A stretch of 39,715 nt of DNA from a gamma proteobacterium SCGC AB-629-P17 (GCA_000372785.1 KB889826.1:1-39715), one strand, 5' to 3'. Numbered from the stretch's first letter, positions 25,479-35,026 are shown. Notes: a model not told the origin generated them from the sequence alone. Numbers and translations: made by a program.

Positions 25479-27275
25479 TTAATTATTTTTTAGTATTACT
25501 TGTATTTTAGTCGCCAATTTGTAGTTGATGCCAACTACTTTTTGTAACTCATCAATACTGGCATTATTGATTTCTTGTAGCCCACCAAAATAATTCATTA
25601 GAGCTCTACGTTTCTTGACACCAATACCTTTAACATTTTCGAGCAATGAGGTGTTTCGCTTTACAGCTCTTTTTTTTCGGTGATTTTTAATTGCAAATCG
25701 GTGAGATTCATCTCGAATATGATTAATCAGTAATAATGCAGGATTATGTGGGGCCAAATTAATTCGATTAACCTTATCATTTTCAATTGTGATTAGTGTT
25801 TCAAGACCAGCTTTTCTACCTTGACCTTTAGAAACCCCTACAAGCTGTATCGATTCTATTCCAATAGAATTCATTACCATGATTGCTTGGTTAAGTTGAC
25901 CCAGTCCACCATCAATAAAAACTATATCAGGCATAGCTTTATTAGACTTAAGTAGACCTGAATAGCGGCGATAAACTGCCTGATTGATAGCTGCATAGTC
26001 ATCCCCAGGCTTAATATCTTTGATATTGAATTGTCGATACTTACTAATTTTTGGCAACCCTTTTTCAAAAACAACGCATGAAGCTGTAGTTGCCTCACCC
26101 ATCGTATGGCTAATATCAAAACATTCCATAACCTCTGGAATATTAGAAAGCGCCAAGGTCCTCTGAATACACTCAAGTTGTTTCTTCTTAGTAAAAATTG
26201 ACAACAAATGATGCTTTAAGTTTTCCTTAGCATTGAGCGTTGCAATTTCTAAAAAATGCTTCTTATCAATACCTGGAGACTGAATTAATTTAGTTGACAA
26301 AGCAGATGCTATTAATGCCTTTTCTTCCAATTTATGACTAAGAATGATTTGCTTAGGGGTGCTTTTACCTAAATAATATAAAGGTAAAAAAGCACTCAAA
26401 ACTTTTTCACATGTCTCACCCTTTGCATTCTTCGGAAAAATACTTTCATTGCCGATTTGTTTTCCTGAACGAACAAACATTACTTCAATACAGTGAATAT
26501 TTGACTCTTGTGTAATACTAATAACATCCATATCTGAACTAAATTGGGAGCCATGCCTCTCTTGTATAGTTCTCAGACCAATCAACTGATCTCGATAATT
26601 TGCAGCAGCTTCAAAATCAAGGTCAATCGAAGCCTGTTTCATTTTTTGTGAGATTTTACTAAGTAATTTATTACCCTTTCCATTCAAAAAAAGAGTTACC
26701 ATTTCAACATCTTGTGAATATTTCTCATCAGTAACTTTTTCAACACAAGGGGCACTACAAAGACCTATTTGATATTCTAAGCAAGGTCTTGAACGAGACT
26801 GATAAAAACTATTGGTACATTGCCTGACTTTGAATATTTTCTTTAATAATCCCAAAGCATCTCGAGCGACATGAGCTGATGGATAAGGACCAAAGTATTC
26901 GTAACTTTTATTTTTTCTACCTCGATAGAGTCCTAATCTAGGATGTTTGTCATTACTAATATAAATATAGGGGTAACTCTTAGCATCCTTAAGCAATATA
27001 TTATATTTAGGCTTATATTGCTTTATCAGATCGTTTTCTAATAAAAGTGCTTGCGTTTCTGTTTTTGTAACTATGACTGAAAAATCGTAAATATTCTTTT
27101 GGAGCACTTGTATTTTATTGTTATGATTCGACTGAGTAAAGTACTGAGAAACTCGATTTTTCAAATTCTTAGCTTTACCAATATAGATAACAGCACCAGT
27201 TCGATTAAGCATCTTGTAGACGCCAGAATGCTGACTCATATTCTTAAGTTTAATTTTAATATTTTGCTTTTTCAT
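25479..27275 (-). CDS. uvrC: UvrABC excinuclease subunit C
   Basis: A 598-residue DNA repair nuclease from the ATG at 27275. A TTG three codons upstream is possible but weaker. The N-terminal GIY-YIG nuclease domain shows SGVYKML and VIYIGKAKNLKNRVSQYF (about 17-45). A cysteine cluster CLEYQIGLCSAPC follows (about 165-178), then the UVR motif (about 203-237, DLDFEAAANYRDQLIGLR). The C-terminal RNase H-like nuclease has ECFDISHTMGEATTASCVVF and VFIDGGLGQLNQA, and two helix-hairpin-helix motifs sit near the end. It makes the 3' and 5' incisions in nucleotide excision repair. It starts 39 bases from the divergent mlaC. Confidence 0.95.
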   Translation of the reverse strand: MKKQNIKIKLKNMSQHSGVYKMLNRTGAVIYIGKAKNLKNRVSQYFTQSNHNNKIQVLQKNIYDFSVIVTKTETQALLLENDLIKQYKPKYNILLKDAKSYPYIYISNDKHPRLGLYRGRKNKSYEYFGPYPSAHVARDALGLLKKIFKVRQCTNSFYQSRSRPCLEYQIGLCSAPCVEKVTDEKYSQDVEMVTLFLNGKGNKLLSKISQKMKQASIDLDFEAAANYRDQLIGLRTIQERHGSQFSSDMDVISITQESNIHCIEVMFVRSGKQIGNESIFPKNAKGETCEKVLSAFLPLYYLGKSTPKQIILSHKLEEKALIASALSTKLIQSPGIDKKHFLEIATLNAKENLKHHLLSIFTKKKQLECIQRTLALSNIPEVMECFDISHTMGEATTASCVVFEKGLPKISKYRQFNIKDIKPGDDYAAINQAVYRRYSGLLKSNKAMPDIVFIDGGLGQLNQAIMVMNSIGIESIQLVGVSKGQGRKAGLETLITIENDKVNRINLAPHNPALLLINHIRDESHRFAIKNHRKKRAVKRNTSLLENVKGIGVKKRRALMNYFGGLQEINNASIDELQKVVGINYKLATKIQVILKNN

Positions 27276-27301
27276 TTCAATCAATTAACGCTTAAATATA
27301 G

Positions 27302-27307
27302 TACAAT
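27302..27307 (+). promoter_or_regulatory. Candidate -10 element placing the mlaC start at the ATG
   Basis: TACAAT at 27302-27307 ends six bases before the mlaC ATG at 27314. If it is used, transcription would begin at or within one or two bases of the ATG, giving a leaderless or nearly leaderless mRNA. There is no Shine-Dalgarno in front of the ATG. No good -35 hexamer lies at 16-18 bases, so support is limited. Confidence 0.35.
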
Positions 27308-27313
27308 AGCCGC

Positions 27314-27967
27314 ATGAAAATAGTCCTTAATATTTTAAAGGCATTCCTGATCAATATCACTTTTATCGGAATCATTTTTGCTGCTAATACATGCCCAGCA
27401 GTTTCTCCCAATGAAGTTCAAGACTCACCTGTAGAACAAACCGAGGCCATTCTAAACGATATACTCTGCTCATTTATAGATCTCCATACTGAAGGCAATA
27501 ACACTTTTGCTAGTGCGCTCAGTCTTACTAAAAAGAAAATCATTCCATATATTGACTTTGAATACAGTACTGAGCTTGTTTTGGGAGACTACTGGAAACA
27601 ACTCGATTCCATGGAGAAAAAGTTATTTCAAAGGGATATAAAGACAACTTTGATTAACGAGTACATCAATAGTCTAGTTAATATGGAGAATTGGGAACAC
27701 CTCACTATCACTGTAGATAAAAATTTCTCTCAACTTAATAATTTAGCTGAAGTCAAAATAGTCTCGTCTCTTGAGGATGAATATCGATACATAACCGCCA
27801 CTGTAACTCTAAAAGTAATTCGAAAAGACCGTTGGCGAGTCTATGATTTAGTTTTTCAATCATTTAGTCTTATTGACTATTTCGAATATAGTTACGATGA
27901 AAAAATAAAACAAGCAGGAGGTTTGAAATATTTTCTTCAGAAGATGCCTCAAAGCAATGAAAATTAA
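27314..27967 (+). CDS. mlaC: MlaC-family phospholipid-binding periplasmic protein
   Basis: A 217-residue protein with a signal peptide (about 1-23, hydrophobic core FLINITFIGIIFA). It has the MlaC/Ttg2D features: ILNDILCSFIDLHTEG near the mature N-terminus, then KIIPYIDFEYSTELVLGDYWKQ, LINEYINSLVNM, and RWRVYDLVFQSFSLIDYF near 175-192. MlaC shuttles phospholipids between the outer-membrane MlaA complex and the inner-membrane MlaFEDB complex. It is two bases upstream of murA, matching the conserved mla-murA order, but mlaFED, mlaB and ibaG are not beside it here. The 5' side is only 29-39 bases from divergent uvrC. Confidence 0.82.
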   Translation: MKIVLNILKAFLINITFIGIIFAANTCPAVSPNEVQDSPVEQTEAILNDILCSFIDLHTEGNNTFASALSLTKKKIIPYIDFEYSTELVLGDYWKQLDSMEKKLFQRDIKTTLINEYINSLVNMENWEHLTITVDKNFSQLNNLAEVKIVSSLEDEYRYITATVTLKVIRKDRWRVYDLVFQSFSLIDYFEYSYDEKIKQAGGLKYFLQKMPQSNEN

Positions 27968-27969
27968 TA

Positions 27970-29229
27970 ATGTATAAACTAGTTATCAAAGGAGGAATTC
28001 CTCTAAGTGGTAATATTAAAACCTCTGGCTCAAAGAATTCTACCTTGCCAATATTTTTTTCTTCAATTCTGGCTGATAGTCCTCTTAAACTAGCAAATAC
28101 ACCACAACTAAGTGATGTTTCAACAACCTTGCGTCTTTTGATGGATATGGGCTCTAACTTTGTCCTTGAAGAGGATGGCTCTATTTTTATTGATTCTTCA
28201 AACCTCAATAATCTGACAGCCGAATACTCTCTAGTTAAAACAATGCGTGCCTCTATATTGACTCTCGGACCAATGTTAGCAAAATACAAAAAAGCTAAAA
28301 TTTCACTACCTGGCGGTTGTGCGATTGGCACTCGTCCCGTTAACTTACATCTCGATGCACTAGAGAAAATGGGTGCAAAAATTGAAGTAAGGAACGGTTA
28401 TATTTATACTTCTGCAAAGAAGCTAATTGGTACTCAAATTAACTTTGACCTAGTTTCAGTTACTGCAACAGAGAACATACTTATGGCTGCAACTCTTGCC
28501 AAAGGTATAACCACAATCAACAATGCAGCTCAAGAGCCAGAAGTCACGGACTTAATTTATTGCTTGAGAAAGATGGGTGCAAAGATAACAGGTGAAAACA
28601 CTTCAACACTTATAATCGAAGGTGTTGATCGACTCAGTGGTACTGAATACACCATCTGTCCAGATCGTATCGAAGCTGGTACTTATTTAGTTGCGGCTGC
28701 AATTACGGGTGGCAATATAACGGTAAATAATATTGAGCCAGACTCGATGCGATCAGTAATAGGAAAACTTATCGAGACAGGTGCTGATATTCAAACAAAT
28801 AAGAACTCAATTAAACTCGATATGAAAAATAGACGACCCCAAGCAGTTAATATACGTACCAGTTCATACCCGAATTTTCCGACCGACATGCAAGCACAAT
28901 TTATGGCCCTTAACTCAATAGCTGAGGGTAATAGTACGATTACTGAAACGATCTTTGAGAATCGCTTTATGCATGTACCTGAGCTAAGCCGTATGGGCGC
29001 AAATCTCACACTTGAAGGCAACACCGTTGTTTGTAAAGGGGTAAAATCCCTCACTGGTGCAAATTTAATGGCTACTGACCTTAGAGCCTCTGCAAGTCTT
29101 GTTTTAGCAGGATTGGCCGCAAAAGGTTCAACAACCATTGAACGTGTATACCATCTTGATCGTGGCTATGAAATGATCGAAGAAAAATTTAAAATGTTGG
29201 GCGCTGATATAGAACGAGTTCAACACTAA
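27970..29229 (+). CDS. murA: UDP-N-acetylglucosamine 1-carboxyvinyltransferase
   Basis: A 419-residue EPSP-synthase-fold enzyme for the first committed step of peptidoglycan synthesis, transfer of enolpyruvate from PEP to UDP-GlcNAc. Lys22 and Asn23 in SGSKNSTLP bind substrate. The active-site loop is SLPGGCAIGTRPVNLHL with Cys117, the residue that fosfomycin alkylates. FPTDMQAQFMALN and the C-terminal YHLDRGYE are typical. Length is canonical. It follows mlaC by two bases and precedes hisG by 21 bases, giving the murA-hisG-hisD order of beta- and gammaproteobacteria. Confidence 0.96.
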   Translation: MYKLVIKGGIPLSGNIKTSGSKNSTLPIFFSSILADSPLKLANTPQLSDVSTTLRLLMDMGSNFVLEEDGSIFIDSSNLNNLTAEYSLVKTMRASILTLGPMLAKYKKAKISLPGGCAIGTRPVNLHLDALEKMGAKIEVRNGYIYTSAKKLIGTQINFDLVSVTATENILMAATLAKGITTINNAAQEPEVTDLIYCLRKMGAKITGENTSTLIIEGVDRLSGTEYTICPDRIEAGTYLVAAAITGGNITVNNIEPDSMRSVIGKLIETGADIQTNKNSIKLDMKNRRPQAVNIRTSSYPNFPTDMQAQFMALNSIAEGNSTITETIFENRFMHVPELSRMGANLTLEGNTVVCKGVKSLTGANLMATDLRASASLVLAGLAAKGSTTIERVYHLDRGYEMIEEKFKMLGADIERVQH

Positions 29230-29250
29230 GTTAACAATACAAACAACATT

Positions 29251-29868
29251 ATGCTAACGATCGCTCTTCCAAAAGGACGAATATTAGAACAAACGCTCCC
29301 TCTCCTCAAGAAGGCAGGACTTTCTATTTCTGCTAAAGAGCTTAAAAGCAGAAAGTTGATTCTGGATACAAATCTTGAAGAAATCAAAGTCATAATACTT
29401 CGTGCAAGTGATGTACCTGTTTTTGTTCAGCATGGTGCTGCAGATATTGGTATAGCTGGCAAAGATGTCCTCTTAGAACACGGTGCTGTTGGTCTTTTTG
29501 AATTACTAGATCTCGGTATTTCTAAGTGTCGACTTATGGTCGCAGCTCAAGCAGATCAAGACCTAACAAAAGGTACTCTTAAGATAGCAACTAAATACAT
29601 CAATTCCACTAAACGTTATTTTCAATCACAAGGTAAACAGGTTGAAGTAATTAAACTTTCGGGCGCTATGGAGCTTGCACCTATTGTTGGCCTTGCTCAT
29701 TGTATTGTTGATCTTGTAGATACTGGTAATACTTTAAAAGCAAACAACTTAGTCCCCATAGAACTAATTGAAAATATAAGCTCTCGACTAATTGTTAACT
29801 CTGCCTCATTTAACACCAAGCACAGTGAAATCACTGATTGGGTTAACAGAGTCAAGAATAGTTTATGA
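29251..29868 (+). CDS. hisG: ATP phosphoribosyltransferase, short form
   Basis: A 205-residue enzyme, first step of histidine synthesis (ATP plus PRPP to phosphoribosyl-ATP). Motifs are [15 protein letters not shown] at the N-terminus, [13 protein letters not shown] (about 62-74), and the PRPP loop [18 protein letters not shown] (about 149-166). It lacks the C-terminal regulatory domain of the 300-residue long form, so it should need the HisZ partner, which is not in this window. Its stop overlaps the hisD start (ATGA). Confidence 0.94.
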   Translation: MLTIALPKGRILEQTLPLLKKAGLSISAKELKSRKLILDTNLEEIKVIILRASDVPVFVQHGAADIGIAGKDVLLEHGAVGLFELLDLGISKCRLMVAAQADQDLTKGTLKIATKYINSTKRYFQSQGKQVEVIKLSGAMELAPIVGLAHCIVDLVDTGNTLKANNLVPIELIENISSRLIVNSASFNTKHSEITDWVNRVKNSL

Positions 29869-31163
29869 TTACTAAATTATCTTCACAGCAAAGAGACTTT
29901 AATACACAACTTTCTTCCTTACTTTCTTGGGACAGTTTTTCTAACAAAGATGTTTTAAAAACTGTCGAAGAAATCATTAATAAAATTAGATCTAAAGGCG
30001 ATAAAGCGCTTATCGATTACTCAGTTAAGTTTGATGGTATTAAGGCAAAGTCAATTGCTGACCTTATGATTTCTCAAGTAGAACTTGAAAAGTCATTTAA
30101 TGATTTAAGTGATAAACAAAAAAATGCAATCACAATTGCTGCACAAAGAGTTAAAGCATACCACTTAAAACAAAAGCAACAAACCTGGTCTTACACAGAA
30201 GAAGATGGCACTATGTTAGGTCAAAAAATTACTCCACTAGATCGTGTTGGCTTGTATGTCCCTGGAGGAAAAGCAGCTTACCCTTCTTCTGTTTTGATGA
30301 ATGCTATTCCAGCAAAAGTTGCAGGTGTTGAGGAGCTCATTATGGTGGTACCAACATTGAATGGTAAGACGAATCAACTTGTCTTAGCTGCTGCTTATAT
30401 TTCAGGAGTTGACATAGTGATTACTATTGGTGGTGCGCAAGCAGTTGCAGCACTAGCTTATGGCACTGAAAGTATAGCAAAAGTTGATAAAATTGTTGGA
30501 CCTGGAAATATTTATGTAGCCGCGGCGAAGCGCGCTGTATTTGGTCAAGTCGGTATCGATATGATCGCTGGACCTTCCGAAATCCTTATTATTTGTGACG
30601 GTACTACTGACCCTGACTGGATAGCAATGGATTTATTTTCTCAAGCTGAACACGATGAAGATGCTCAATCCATTCTACTCTGTCCTGATTTGGCATTTAT
30701 AAATAAGGTGGAAAAAAGTATTGATAAATTATTACCTTCAATGGACAGGAAAGATATTATTGAAACTGCTTTAAAAAATAGAGGTGCACTAATCCATACC
30801 GAAGATATAGATGATGCCATAGCAATCTCTAATAGGATTGCGCCCGAACACCTAGAACTTTCGGTTGAAAATCCTGAAACCCTACTAGATAACATTAAAC
30901 ATGCAGGTGCAATCTTTATGGGTAAATACAGCTGTGAGGCTTTAGGTGATTACTGTGCAGGTCCAAACCATGTGTTACCAACATCAGGTACCGCAAGATT
31001 CTCTTCACCACTTGGTGTTTACGATTTCCAGAAAAAATCAAGTCTGATTATGGCTTCACGTGAAAGCGCCAATACCTTAGGTAAAGTTGCAGAAACTTTG
31101 GCTGATGGTGAAGGTCTTCAAGCACACGCCCTGTCTGCAAGGTATCGAGTTAATAAACCGTAA
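29865..31163 (+). CDS. hisD: Histidinol dehydrogenase
   Basis: A 432-residue zinc enzyme that performs the last two oxidations to L-histidine with NAD. It shows [17 protein letters not shown] (129-145), [15 protein letters not shown] (209-223), and [10 protein letters not shown]. The zinc ligand motif [11 protein letters not shown] has Gln260 and His263, and [20 protein letters not shown] carries the conserved His and Pro near the C-terminus. Translation is coupled to hisG through a four-base overlap. It ends tail to tail with a minus-strand ABC ATPase with no spacer and no visible terminator. Confidence 0.95.
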   Translation: MITKLSSQQRDFNTQLSSLLSWDSFSNKDVLKTVEEIINKIRSKGDKALIDYSVKFDGIKAKSIADLMISQVELEKSFNDLSDKQKNAITIAAQRVKAYHLKQKQQTWSYTEEDGTMLGQKITPLDRVGLYVPGGKAAYPSSVLMNAIPAKVAGVEELIMVVPTLNGKTNQLVLAAAYISGVDIVITIGGAQAVAALAYGTESIAKVDKIVGPGNIYVAAAKRAVFGQVGIDMIAGPSEILIICDGTTDPDWIAMDLFSQAEHDEDAQSILLCPDLAFINKVEKSIDKLLPSMDRKDIIETALKNRGALIHTEDIDDAIAISNRIAPEHLELSVENPETLLDNIKHAGAIFMGKYSCEALGDYCAGPNHVLPTSGTARFSSPLGVYDFQKKSSLIMASRESANTLGKVAETLADGEGLQAHALSARYRVNKP

Positions 31164-31976
31164 TCATCCCGGAAGAGCTTGATAGAAGCCATTCTCTTCA
31201 ATAATTTTGATAGGTCTATCAAATAATTTGCTTAGAGTTTTACTTGTTAAAATCTTTGCTTTGTCTCCATCATCTACTACTTTTGCCTCTTTCAACAAAA
31301 TCGCTCTAGTAATTTCAGGCGGAATCTCGTGGACATGGTGGGTAACTAAAATGACATTTTTACCTTTACTCATAAGGCCTTGGATAATTTCAAGATATTG
31401 AAAGCATGCCCGCAAGTCAAGACCACTTGTTGGTTCGTCAAGCACAAGAACTTCGGGATCATGCACCAAAGCGCGGGCCAAAAGAAACTTTCGCTGTTCA
31501 CCCGTAGACATCGTTGAGAATTGACGAGACTTTAAATCCTCTATTCCTAGCAAGTTCATAACCTGATGGGCAAGCTCTATATGTTCAGTATCAAAATCCT
31601 GATGTTGCCAAATTCCGTCACTTGCATAAAAACCTGACAGCACCACGTAAAGACCTAATGTATTATTAGAATAATTGCTTTGTAGGTGATGTGAAACAAC
31701 CCCTAAATGAGCACGCAATTGTTGTACGTTCCATCGATCTTTTCCAAATAGTTTGATGCTACTATTTTCATTTTCTACAATGTAAAGTTCACGGTTTAAC
31801 AACTTAAGTAAAGTTGTTTTGCCTGCACCATTAGGACCTAAAATAACCGTATTTTGACCTCTTTCTAGAGATAAAGAGAAGTTATCAAAGACTTTGTTTC
31901 TTTGCTGAAATACTGTAATATTTTGAAGTTCAATTATATTTTTCAACGCCTTATTTCTATTAATCACCCATAACAA
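31164..31976 (-). CDS. ABC transporter ATP-binding protein of unknown substrate
   Basis: A single ATPase domain of up to 270 residues: Walker A ILGPNGAGKTT (46-56), a Q-loop region around LGVVSHHLQSNY, signature MSTGEQRKFLLARAL, Walker B VLVLDEPTSGLD, and H-loop ILVTHH. The degenerate STGEQ signature and the tail LFDRPIKIIEENGFYQALPG resemble the YlmA/ModF-like solitary ATPases with no adjacent permease. The start is uncertain. The longest reading begins at TTG (31976), and GTG at 31967 is an alternative. Both come before the first beta strand (NIIELQNITV). No membrane partner is in the window, so the function is open. Confidence 0.82.
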   Translation of the reverse strand: MLWVINRNKALKNIIELQNITVFQQRNKVFDNFSLSLERGQNTVILGPNGAGKTTLLKLLNRELYIVENENSSIKLFGKDRWNVQQLRAHLGVVSHHLQSNYSNNTLGLYVVLSGFYASDGIWQHQDFDTEHIELAHQVMNLLGIEDLKSRQFSTMSTGEQRKFLLARALVHDPEVLVLDEPTSGLDLRACFQYLEIIQGLMSKGKNVILVTHHVHEIPPEITRAILLKEAKVVDDGDKAKILTSKTLSKLFDRPIKIIEENGFYQALPG

Positions 31977-31985
31977 TTACGGTTC

Positions 31986-31994
31986 ATCATACCA
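31986..31994 (-). promoter_or_regulatory. Extended -10 promoter candidate for the ABC ATPase gene
   Basis: On the minus strand TGG followed directly by TATGAT (plus-strand 31986-31991, TG at 31993-31994) matches an extended -10 element. Transcription would start near 31979, just before the TTG at 31976 and 12 bases before the GTG at 31967, which slightly favours GTG as the translation start. No -35 hexamer is seen. Confidence 0.4.
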
Positions 31995-32022
31995 CGAGAA
32001 ATAATAACCCTTTGTTGGGTTG

Positions 32023-32925
32023 CTAGCCACGTTTCAATGACGAACCTAGTTTAGGAAATAACTGAGACAAAAACATCCCTGTAAGCATTAAAGCACATCC
32101 CAAAAGGCCTCTTGCTGGCAATTGTTCATCCAATAATAACCATCCCCCCAATACAGCAAAGGCGCCCTCTAAGCTTAAGATTATCGCTGCATGAGAAGAG
32201 TGCGCATGTTGTTGGGCTACTACTTGCAATGTGTAGGCGATACCGGTTGACATAATACCGGCATAAAGCAAAGGGATAGTTGTTGCTACAATCATCTCCC
32301 AACTAATCATTTCTATGGCGATCGCAATCAACAAACTAATGACGCCACATACCAAATATTGAACTAGCGCAAGTTTCAAGGTATCCATACGTTTTGCCAA
32401 ATAACCTATCACTAAAACATGTGCTGCAAAGAATACAGCGCAGATAAGTTGTAGTAGGTCACCTTCAGCTATAGTGAAGTCTTCTTTAATGCTCAGTAAA
32501 TATAGACCAAATAGAGCTATTGTTGCCCCCAGCCAGGTACCTGAACCTGTTCTTTGTCCCAAAAATAATCCAATCAAGGGTACAAAAAAGATATACAAAC
32601 CGGTAATAAAACCAGCCTTTCCTGCGGTCGTGTACTGCAAACCTACCTGCTGACAACTAATACCTCCAAACAAAAGCAAACCAGCGACAGTACCCGCTAA
32701 TATAAGTTTCTTTGTAGATACCTCGGCCTTATGGTTTTGTTGTGGTTTTTTTGATAGATACCAAACCACTGGGGATAAAGCTACTACACCTATCAAAAAT
32801 CTAACCCCGCTAAACAAAAATGGACCCATTGTTTCCATTCCTTCGCGCTGTGCTACAAAAGCGAAGCCCCAAATAGCAGCTGCAATGAGCATCAACAAGT
32901 CTGTTTTCAGGGCTTGTGTTTTCAT
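32023..32925 (-). CDS. EamA/DMT-superfamily transporter
   Basis: A 300-residue membrane protein with about ten hydrophobic segments arranged as two five-helix EamA repeats. AAAIWGFAFVAQREGMETMGPFLFSG at the N-terminus and LEGAFAVLGGWLLLDEQLPARGLLGCALML in the second repeat are typical of RhaT/YdcZ-like DMT proteins of the drug/metabolite exporter type. It is only distantly like the two other DMT genes in this window. It lies ten bases downstream of the GcvT-like gene on the same strand, so the two are probably co-transcribed and may handle a related metabolite. The substrate is unknown. Confidence 0.85.
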   Translation of the reverse strand: MKTQALKTDLLMLIAAAIWGFAFVAQREGMETMGPFLFSGVRFLIGVVALSPVVWYLSKKPQQNHKAEVSTKKLILAGTVAGLLLFGGISCQQVGLQYTTAGKAGFITGLYIFFVPLIGLFLGQRTGSGTWLGATIALFGLYLLSIKEDFTIAEGDLLQLICAVFFAAHVLVIGYLAKRMDTLKLALVQYLVCGVISLLIAIAIEMISWEMIVATTIPLLYAGIMSTGIAYTLQVVAQQHAHSSHAAIILSLEGAFAVLGGWLLLDEQLPARGLLGCALMLTGMFLSQLFPKLGSSLKRG

Positions 32926-32935
32926 TGTGTAATGA

Positions 32936-34039
32936 TTAGGCGTGCGGTCTTGTTTTCTGTGGATCGTAAATCGGCAATTCCGTAATCACAGCTGTGGTGT
33001 CAACAGTATTACTCGAAATCCTAACCTTTGTGCCTTTCGCTGAATGCCTAGGGTTAATATGACCCAGTGCCAGAGATATATTCATCCTATGAGACCATAC
33101 TGGACAGTTAACCACACCAACAGTTTCTCCATTGATGGTAATAATCTCACCACCCTCGAGTGCTTCGTTGTGGTCAATGTTAAGGCTAATAAAGTTTATT
33201 TTTTCTTTTCCTTCAGAAGCAAAGACCTTCTCCTTACCCCTGAAATCACCCTTCTTACGACTGACTGCCCAGCCAAGTCCAACCTCCCAAGGGGTAATTT
33301 CTGTATTCATGTCGTAGCCATAGAAAAGCAAAGCTGCCTCAACTCGTACCTTATCTAGAGCTGTAAATGAACATGGAACAATACCCTCTTCTTTACCAAG
33401 GTCAAGAATACTATCCCAGACGTCTGCAACACCGTCAGCACCAACAAATATTTCATATCCCCTTTCACCAGAATATCCTGTTCGTGAAATCATACATTTA
33501 TGCCCAAAAATTTCCGTTTCTTGCTGATGAAAATATTGAAGTGAATGAAGATTCATCGGAGTATATGAGTTTATAAAGTCTACTGATTTTGGACCCTGAA
33601 GTGACAAATCATGCATATCATCATCGAACTCAATATCGACGTTCTTTCCTACAGTAGATTCTTCTAGTCTTTCATAACTTTCACCAGTACCATAAACCAT
33701 AAACCATTCGTCGCCATTATTAGCGATAATGGCATCATCACAAATCATGCCTTCATCGTTCAGGACTGGTCCATAAGCAGATTTTCCGGTATATATTTCA
33801 CGCATATTGCGTGTCATAATGTGGTCAACCACATCCTCCGCATCTTTGCCTCGAATATGCACTTTTTTTAACGCAGAAACATCAAAGAGGCCTGCCGCTT
33901 CTCGAATCGCATCATGTTCGTCTTCTGGATTACTGTCATATGACCAAGCGACACCCATGCCATTCCAATCTTCAAGGCCAGAGCCCAATGCTCTATGGCG
34001 ACTTGCTAGCTTCGATTCTCTTGATAATTCTTCACTCAT
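32936..34039 (-). CDS. GcvT/DmdA-superfamily folate-dependent methyl (aminomethyl) transferase
   Basis: A 367-residue cytosolic protein of the aminomethyltransferase fold. The start chosen is the ATG at 34039 because AGGAGAA (plus-strand 34044-34050) lies directly upstream. An earlier in-frame start has no such site. GcvT-like features are GLFDVSALKKVHIRG, the catalytic-Asp region GMICDDAII (Asp101/Asp102), TGYSGERGYEIF, ALDKVRVEAALLFYGYDMN, and the C-terminal barrel with GHINPRHSAKG. It could be a glycine-cleavage T paralogue, a DMSP demethylase-like enzyme, or a demethylase for betaine-type compounds. No gcvH or gcvP is adjacent, and the neighbouring gene is a DMT transporter. The substrate is not determined. 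Confidence 0.85.
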   Translation of the reverse strand: MSEELSRESKLASRHRALGSGLEDWNGMGVAWSYDSNPEDEHDAIREAAGLFDVSALKKVHIRGKDAEDVVDHIMTRNMREIYTGKSAYGPVLNDEGMICDDAIIANNGDEWFMVYGTGESYERLEESTVGKNVDIEFDDDMHDLSLQGPKSVDFINSYTPMNLHSLQYFHQQETEIFGHKCMISRTGYSGERGYEIFVGADGVADVWDSILDLGKEEGIVPCSFTALDKVRVEAALLFYGYDMNTEITPWEVGLGWAVSRKKGDFRGKEKVFASEGKEKINFISLNIDHNEALEGGEIITINGETVGVVNCPVWSHRMNISLALGHINPRHSAKGTKVRISSNTVDTTAVITELPIYDPQKTRPHA

Positions 34040-34141
34040 ATTGTTCTCCTGATTGATCAAATCCTGCTTGGAGTGTAAGAAAATAACGACCAAACAAATA
34101 AGACCTACATTGTATCCAAAAATGAGACTTCATGCCTTACG

Positions 34142-35002
34142 TTATTTCAATTTTTGTGCAAGTTTAGTACTATACCAAGCATGGCAAAATAAAGTGACGA
34201 TAACTATCGAACCACCAATCAAAGCGTTGCTGGAAGGTTGCTCTTTAACAACAATCCAAGCCATTAATGTTCCCAGCACTGTTCCCAAAGGAAAAAACAT
34301 TGCCACTTCAGGAGCTGGAATGTATTGCGGGGCGATTGTTATCAAACTAAATGAAACTGCAAGAACAACTCCGCTAGCAAGAATATAAAGCATAGACTGG
34401 GATGATAGAACTAATGAATCTGCAAAAACAAAGCCGATTAAAGCTATCACAATACCGTTCACAGCCATTGCGGGAACCATATTTACATTTTTATATTTTC
34501 GTAAAAGAGTGAAAGAAAAGCCCCCAATAACTACCGCAGCCAAAGCGAAAAGGTTGCCCATTAAATTCATTCCACTTGTGTCTCCAGACATCACAATATA
34601 AATTCCAAAAAATACAACAATCATCGAGAGCCATGTATATAAAGAAGGTTTTTCCTTGAGCATAAACAAAGAAACAATCGCAACCATGATAGGAGAGATA
34701 CTAATAATGACTAGTGTTTTGGCTATAGATGTGTAATGAATTGCCAAAATAAACGAGGTGCCGCCTAAGGCCGTTAATAAGCCAATAAGTACCCCTTCTT
34801 TACCAATATTAATTAACTCATTAATCGCTTTAGAGCGATAGGTTATGAGCAAAATAACAATAATGCCAGTGGCAAAAAATATTCCGCGCCAGAAAAGAAC
34901 TGTCCAGCTATTAGAATCAGCAAGCCTTACCAATACAGCATCCGGAGTCAATATCAAGATTCCAAAAAACGCAATCAACAATCCTTTCAGGTGAGTATTC
35001 AC
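34142..35002 (-). CDS. EamA/DMT-superfamily transporter, paralogue A
   Basis: A 286-residue protein with about ten membrane segments in two EamA repeats. The start chosen is the GTG at 35002. An AGGTG lies just upstream, and the resulting N-terminus (MNTHLKGLL) aligns with its neighbour's MSNHLKGIL. A GTG three codons earlier is the alternative. The repeats show LADSNSWTVLFWRG, YTSIAKTLVIISISPIMVAI and FPLGTVLGTLMAWIVVKEQPSSNALIGG. It is closely similar along its whole length to the adjacent gene at 35027, so the pair is a tandem duplication. The substrate is unknown. Confidence 0.87.
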   Translation of the reverse strand: MNTHLKGLLIAFFGILILTPDAVLVRLADSNSWTVLFWRGIFFATGIIVILLITYRSKAINELINIGKEGVLIGLLTALGGTSFILAIHYTSIAKTLVIISISPIMVAIVSLFMLKEKPSLYTWLSMIVVFFGIYIVMSGDTSGMNLMGNLFALAAVVIGGFSFTLLRKYKNVNMVPAMAVNGIVIALIGFVFADSLVLSSQSMLYILASGVVLAVSFSLITIAPQYIPAPEVAMFFPLGTVLGTLMAWIVVKEQPSSNALIGGSIVIVTLFCHAWYSTKLAQKLK

Positions 35003-35026
35003 ACCAAACACCTGTCAGAAATTAAC

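Noticed and set aside
27870-28331. Minus-strand ORF of 153 codons over the mlaC-murA junction
   Set aside because: It is antisense to the conserved start of murA, and its composition reads as a shadow frame.
32936-34039. Firm call as DMSP demethylase DmdA
   Set aside because: Motifs fit the wider GcvT superfamily but do not separate DmdA from other members, and the typical Pelagibacter DmdA sequence is not obviously matched.
34053-34388. Plus-strand ORF of 111 codons overlapping the DMT gene and its upstream region
   Set aside because: It lies mostly antisense to a well-supported membrane protein and has no family motif or ribosome site.
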